Shown here: in pieces, positions 62,129 through 64,000 of the stretch
Layout of the letters: each line of letters opens with the position of its first letter
How positions within the stretch are numbered: the first letter of the stretch is position 1
Assembly (NCBI GenBank): GCA_016927935.1
Contig: JAFGLS010000195.1
Coordinates: forward strand, 31,387-95,386
DNA: 64,000 nucleotides
Direction: 5' to 3'
Source: Syntrophaceae bacterium
Lineage (GTDB): Bacteria > Desulfobacterota > Syntrophia > Syntrophales > Smithellaceae
The notes under the pieces: model-generated
Seen by the model: the letters and a program-made list of their open reading frames with translations, nothing else
What the model was told of the DNA's origin: nothing
Databases searched by the model: none
Made by a program: the position numbers and the translations under genes

Positions 62129-62647
62129 TTATTTATGTTTGCCAGATTTTTTAATATCAGTATTTTTCGGCACATTAACTTCAGTTGATAAAATAAGTCG
62201 GGGAGGCGTTTTTTGGGCACCAAATATTTTAACTAGGAGTCTCATTGATCTATCAATTTTTGTAAGACTACTCATGGAAATTTCCTTTAATCCTGCAACA
62301 AGTAATCCTTGCGCAACTTCCGGTGCCGATTTTACAAGATTATTCCCTTTATCAGTCAATTCAATCCAAACCACTCGTCGATCTTCTGTATCCCGACATC
62401 GTTTGACTAAACTCTGTTTTTCCAAACGATCTATAATCCCAATTACTGTAGTAGGGTGCAGATATAGCTTATTTGCAAGATCTGATACTCTAACCGGTGA
62501 ATTTTCATTAATAGTTTTTATTGTCCAAAGTTGAGGACCGGTTAACCCGGTTTCCCTTTCTACTTTTTTTGATTGTTCGTTTAAAATTTGGAAAACTCTT
62601 CTAAAATTATCAATAATGTTTGATATAAGAAGACTTTTATCGCTCAT
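62129..62647 (-). CDS. MarR-family transcriptional regulator
   Basis: 172 residues with a winged helix at about 35-110 (GLTGPQLWTIKTINENSPVRVSDLANKLYLHPTTVIG; D-R-L-E-K; D-R-R-V-V-W-I-E-L-T), diagnostic for MarR. The C-terminal tail is extended by about 25 Lys/Thr-rich residues. A perfect palindrome 54 bases upstream is a likely autoregulatory site. Targets unknown; the channel gene downstream on the same strand is 250 bases away. Confidence 0.92.
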   Translation of the reverse strand: MSDKSLLISNIIDNFRRVFQILNEQSKKVERETGLTGPQLWTIKTINENSPVRVSDLANKLYLHPTTVIGIIDRLEKQSLVKRCRDTEDRRVVWIELTDKGNNLVKSAPEVAQGLLVAGLKEISMSSLTKIDRSMRLLVKIFGAQKTPPRLILSTEVNVPKNTDIKKSGKHK

Positions 62648-62700
62648 ACTACATCCCTTTAAAAAAGTTCTTGCAATTTAGCAATAGATAATATAACTTG

Positions 62701-62719
62701 TATACCAATTATTGGTATA
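62701..62719. promoter_or_regulatory. likely MarR operator
   Basis: TATACCAAT, one base, ATTGGTATA: a perfect 9+9 palindrome of MarR-site length, placed 54 bases before the marR start. Confidence 0.65.
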
Positions 62720-62904
62720 AAAGACAATATACATTGTTTTTAGGATGCAAGTGAACTACCCCAAGCAATGGTGCCATTGTAAATTAGAGTTTTTCAGCAA
62801 AATTTTTTCTTTTTTTGTGCAAATTCCCTCGGCGTAAAAAATCCCAGCGTGTAAGCTAAGCTGGACAATATAACAATCCCTCTATAAGCGAAAGTAAAGA
62901 CACT

Positions 62905-63200
62905 CGTTAAGAACGAGTCCCGACAAGTCGGGACGATGTTCGAAGCGCGAGTGGTAATGAGACTCAAATTTCAAGAACGAAATGAACTGAAATTTGTAAG
63001 TCGTAGCGATACACGCTAAGAGCAAGCGTAGCGAAGCTCGAAGCGCCTGTGGAGCTATCCATTAACCTTTGGTTACTGGAAATTATCCATTCCAGATTAA
63101 TCGGGAATGGAAATTATCCCGCACAGTGGAGGATATAATATCCCGCCCTTTGGGCAGAATTAGTATCCAGTACCTGCCTTGGGGTTCATACCCATTATTT
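62905..63200. repeat. mosaic palindromic repeat (copy C)
   Basis: Contains ACTCGTT/AACGAGT, TCCCGAC/GTCGGGA, the hairpin CAAATTTCAA (62965-62974) / CTGAAATTTG (62987-62996) following ATGAGACT, AATTATCCCGCA, and the right border GGTTCATACCCATTA. No gene is supported from 62720 to 63222. Confidence 0.7.
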
Positions 63201-63222
63201 ATAAGAAAGGAGATGTTCAGAA

Positions 63223-63621
63223 ATGGGAAGAAAAGCAGATTATCAAATCTCGTTCTCTCTTAATGAAGGTATTCCTGAAATTATAATAACAGGCAATGCA
63301 GTATGTAGCAACCTTGTAAATATGCTAAATGAAGTGGACATTGTCTTAAAAACAAACAAAGCGAATAAAGCAATACTTGACATTCGTTCCCTTAATGAGC
63401 GTATAGAATATACAGAAATCTACCGTTTTGTCAGAAATCAGCATTTTTTTATTTATGAGATTGAAGCCGCTGTGGTGGACCTTCCAGAAAACGCTCACTT
63501 TGGCACCGCAGTAAAATACGCTGGCCTACATTGGAAATGGTTTACTGATATAAATGAGGCGAGGACCTGGTTAATAAAATCATTTTATCAGGAATCAGCA
63601 ATTCTTTATTTGCGAGATTGA
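63223..63621 (+). CDS. STAS-like (SpoIIAA-like) domain protein
   Basis: 132 residues, single domain, with AAAGGAGATG upstream. Close to residues 1-125 of the protein at 6501: E-I-I-I-T-G, A-I-L-D-I-R-S, V-V-D-L-P-E-N-A-H-F, W-K-W-F-T-D-I-N-E-A-R-T-W-L. The last 11 residues (Y-Q-E-S-A-I-L-Y-L-R-D) come from an out-of-frame reading of a second, decayed copy (63593-63700), so the native C-terminus was replaced. Function unknown; related domains bind lipids or partner proteins. Confidence 0.75.
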   Translation: MGRKADYQISFSLNEGIPEIIITGNAVCSNLVNMLNEVDIVLKTNKANKAILDIRSLNERIEYTEIYRFVRNQHFFIYEIEAAVVDLPENAHFGTAVKYAGLHWKWFTDINEARTWLIKSFYQESAILYLRD

Positions 63622-63700
63622 ATACACAACGGCAGATCTTTCAGAAAAGCTCTCTTTGGAACTAGGGGCTAGCCATAAATGGTTAACCCCTAAAATTTCC
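63593..63700 (+). pseudogene. remnant of a second STAS-like gene ending at tRNA-Arg
   Basis: From AAT at 63593 one frame reads N-Q-Q-F-F-I-C-E-I-E-Y-T-T-A-D-L-S-E-K and later G-A-S-H-K-W-L-T. This matches N-Q-H-F-F-I-Y-E-I-E-A-A-V-V-D-L-P-E-N and W-K-W-F-T of the gene just upstream; bases are similar too (AATCAGCATTTTTTATTTAT against AATCAGCAATTCTTTATTTG). It lacks the first half of the gene and stops at the 3' end of tRNA-Arg. Confidence 0.7.
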
Positions 63701-63777
63701 TGGCGCGCCCAGGAGGATTCGAACCTCCGACATCCAGATTCGTAGTCTGGCGCTCTATCCAGCTGAGCCATGGGCGC
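63701..63777 (-). tRNA. tRNA-Arg (anticodon ACG)
   Basis: Reverse strand: acceptor GCGCCCA/TGGGCGC, D stem GCTC/GAGC, anticodon stem CCAGA/TCTGG with loop CTACGAA (ACG), T stem GGAGG/CCTCC with TTCGAAT loop, and an encoded CCA. Reads CGN codons after A34 deamination to inosine. Confidence 0.96.
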
Positions 63778-63915
63778 TGATTTTAAAATCACGGGTACTA
63801 TAGTACCCACCGCTGTGCGGGATATCCCTATGTACTTCGCACAAGGGACAATTCCATTTATGTTTCAAATTTCGTCCCGACTTGTCGGGACTCATTTTCA
63901 ACGAATGTCATTGAA
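63778..63915. repeat. mosaic palindromic repeat between the two tRNA genes (copy D)
   Basis: ATTTTAAAATCACGGGTA at the left is the same border as copy A. It contains GGGTACTATAGTACCC, GTGCGGGATATCCC and GTCCCGAC TT GTCGGGAC followed by TCATT, as in other copies. Confidence 0.65.
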
Positions 63916-63916
63916 A

Positions 63917-64000
63917 TGGCGGAGAGAGCGGGATTTGAACCCGCGGTACACCTTTAAAGGGCGTACAATCGCTTAGCAGGCGATCGCTTTCGACCACTCA
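63917..64000 (-). tRNA. tRNA-Ser (anticodon GCT), 5' end beyond window
   Basis: Reverse strand: anticodon stem ATCGC/GCGAT with loop CTGCTAA (GCT), a long variable arm as in serine tRNAs, T arm GCGGG/CCCGC with TTCAAAT loop, and CCA at 63917-63919. The start of the acceptor stem lies outside the window. Confidence 0.92.

Noticed and set aside
62905..63200. CRISPR array
   Set aside because: Repeated hairpins are present but there is no regular repeat-spacer pattern and no cas gene.
63595..63810. Reverse-strand frame beginning near MAQLDRAPDYESG
   Set aside because: This is the well-known false frame produced by reading through a tRNA gene; it covers tRNA-Arg.

Overview
The window looks like chromosome from a strictly anaerobic, fatty-acid- or aromatic-acid-degrading deltaproteobacterium (Desulfobacterota), most like the Syntrophales (Syntrophus/Smithella type). 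The basis is the mixture of an ADP-forming acyl-CoA synthetase, an LDH-type malate dehydrogenase, acyl-CoA dehydrogenases, many subunits of the benzoyl-CoA reductase / 2-hydroxyacyl-CoA dehydratase (BCR/HAD) radical enzyme family, a Gram-negative Mla lipid transport operon and TonB. This assignment is inference; no rRNA is present.

Layout. 1-3730: lysS (cut by the window edge) and an ADP-forming acyl-CoA synthetase. 3785-9138: an accessory/regulatory patch with an ORF6N protein, a Fur-like fusion, an XRE regulator, a STAS-like/PilZ protein, small unknown genes and an S1-domain protein. 9498-16637: aminotransferase, RRM protein, ABC-2 exporter, beta-CASP nuclease, TonB, SWIB protein. 16995-26258: central carbon metabolism (mdh; gap-pgk-tpi behind a near-consensus promoter), a DUF1846 protein, an SGNH hydrolase, TatA, a RodZ-like protein and an inositol-phosphatase-family protein. 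27099-31152: Mla/MCE phospholipid transport operon plus YjbQ. 31448-38581: small membrane protein, B12-binding radical SAM protein, DUF47, stress-type genes, a PAS/HD-GYP phosphodiesterase and a YrbL-like protein.

38898-57404 is the striking part: 15 genes, all on the + strand, many with 1-4 base overlaps. It starts with two acyl-CoA dehydrogenases, one with a lost FAD-binding motif. Then come three proteins of one unrecognised helical family, and three successive BCR/HAD modules with three B subunits, three A subunits and five [4Fe-4S] activator ATPases. Between modules two and three sit a protein resembling the middle of acetyl-CoA synthase (AcsB/CdhC) and a CooC/AcsF-type metallochaperone ATPase. 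An HXXXD acyltransferase follows. I infer an ATP-driven radical reductase/dehydratase system acting on CoA thioesters with dedicated metal-cluster maturation; the substrate cannot be read from the sequence.

57457-64000: acyltransferase, a 52-codon gene with strong expression signals, cation/proton antiporter, MscS channel, MarR regulator, a STAS-like gene with a decayed tandem copy, and tRNA-Arg(ACG) and tRNA-Ser(GCT).

Scattered between genes are mosaic palindromic repeats whose hairpins keep their shape while their arms change together. Several operators could be read: a palindrome before the XRE gene with a second copy beyond it, a 21-bp site before the ORF6N gene with a copy inside it, and a perfect palindrome upstream of marR.
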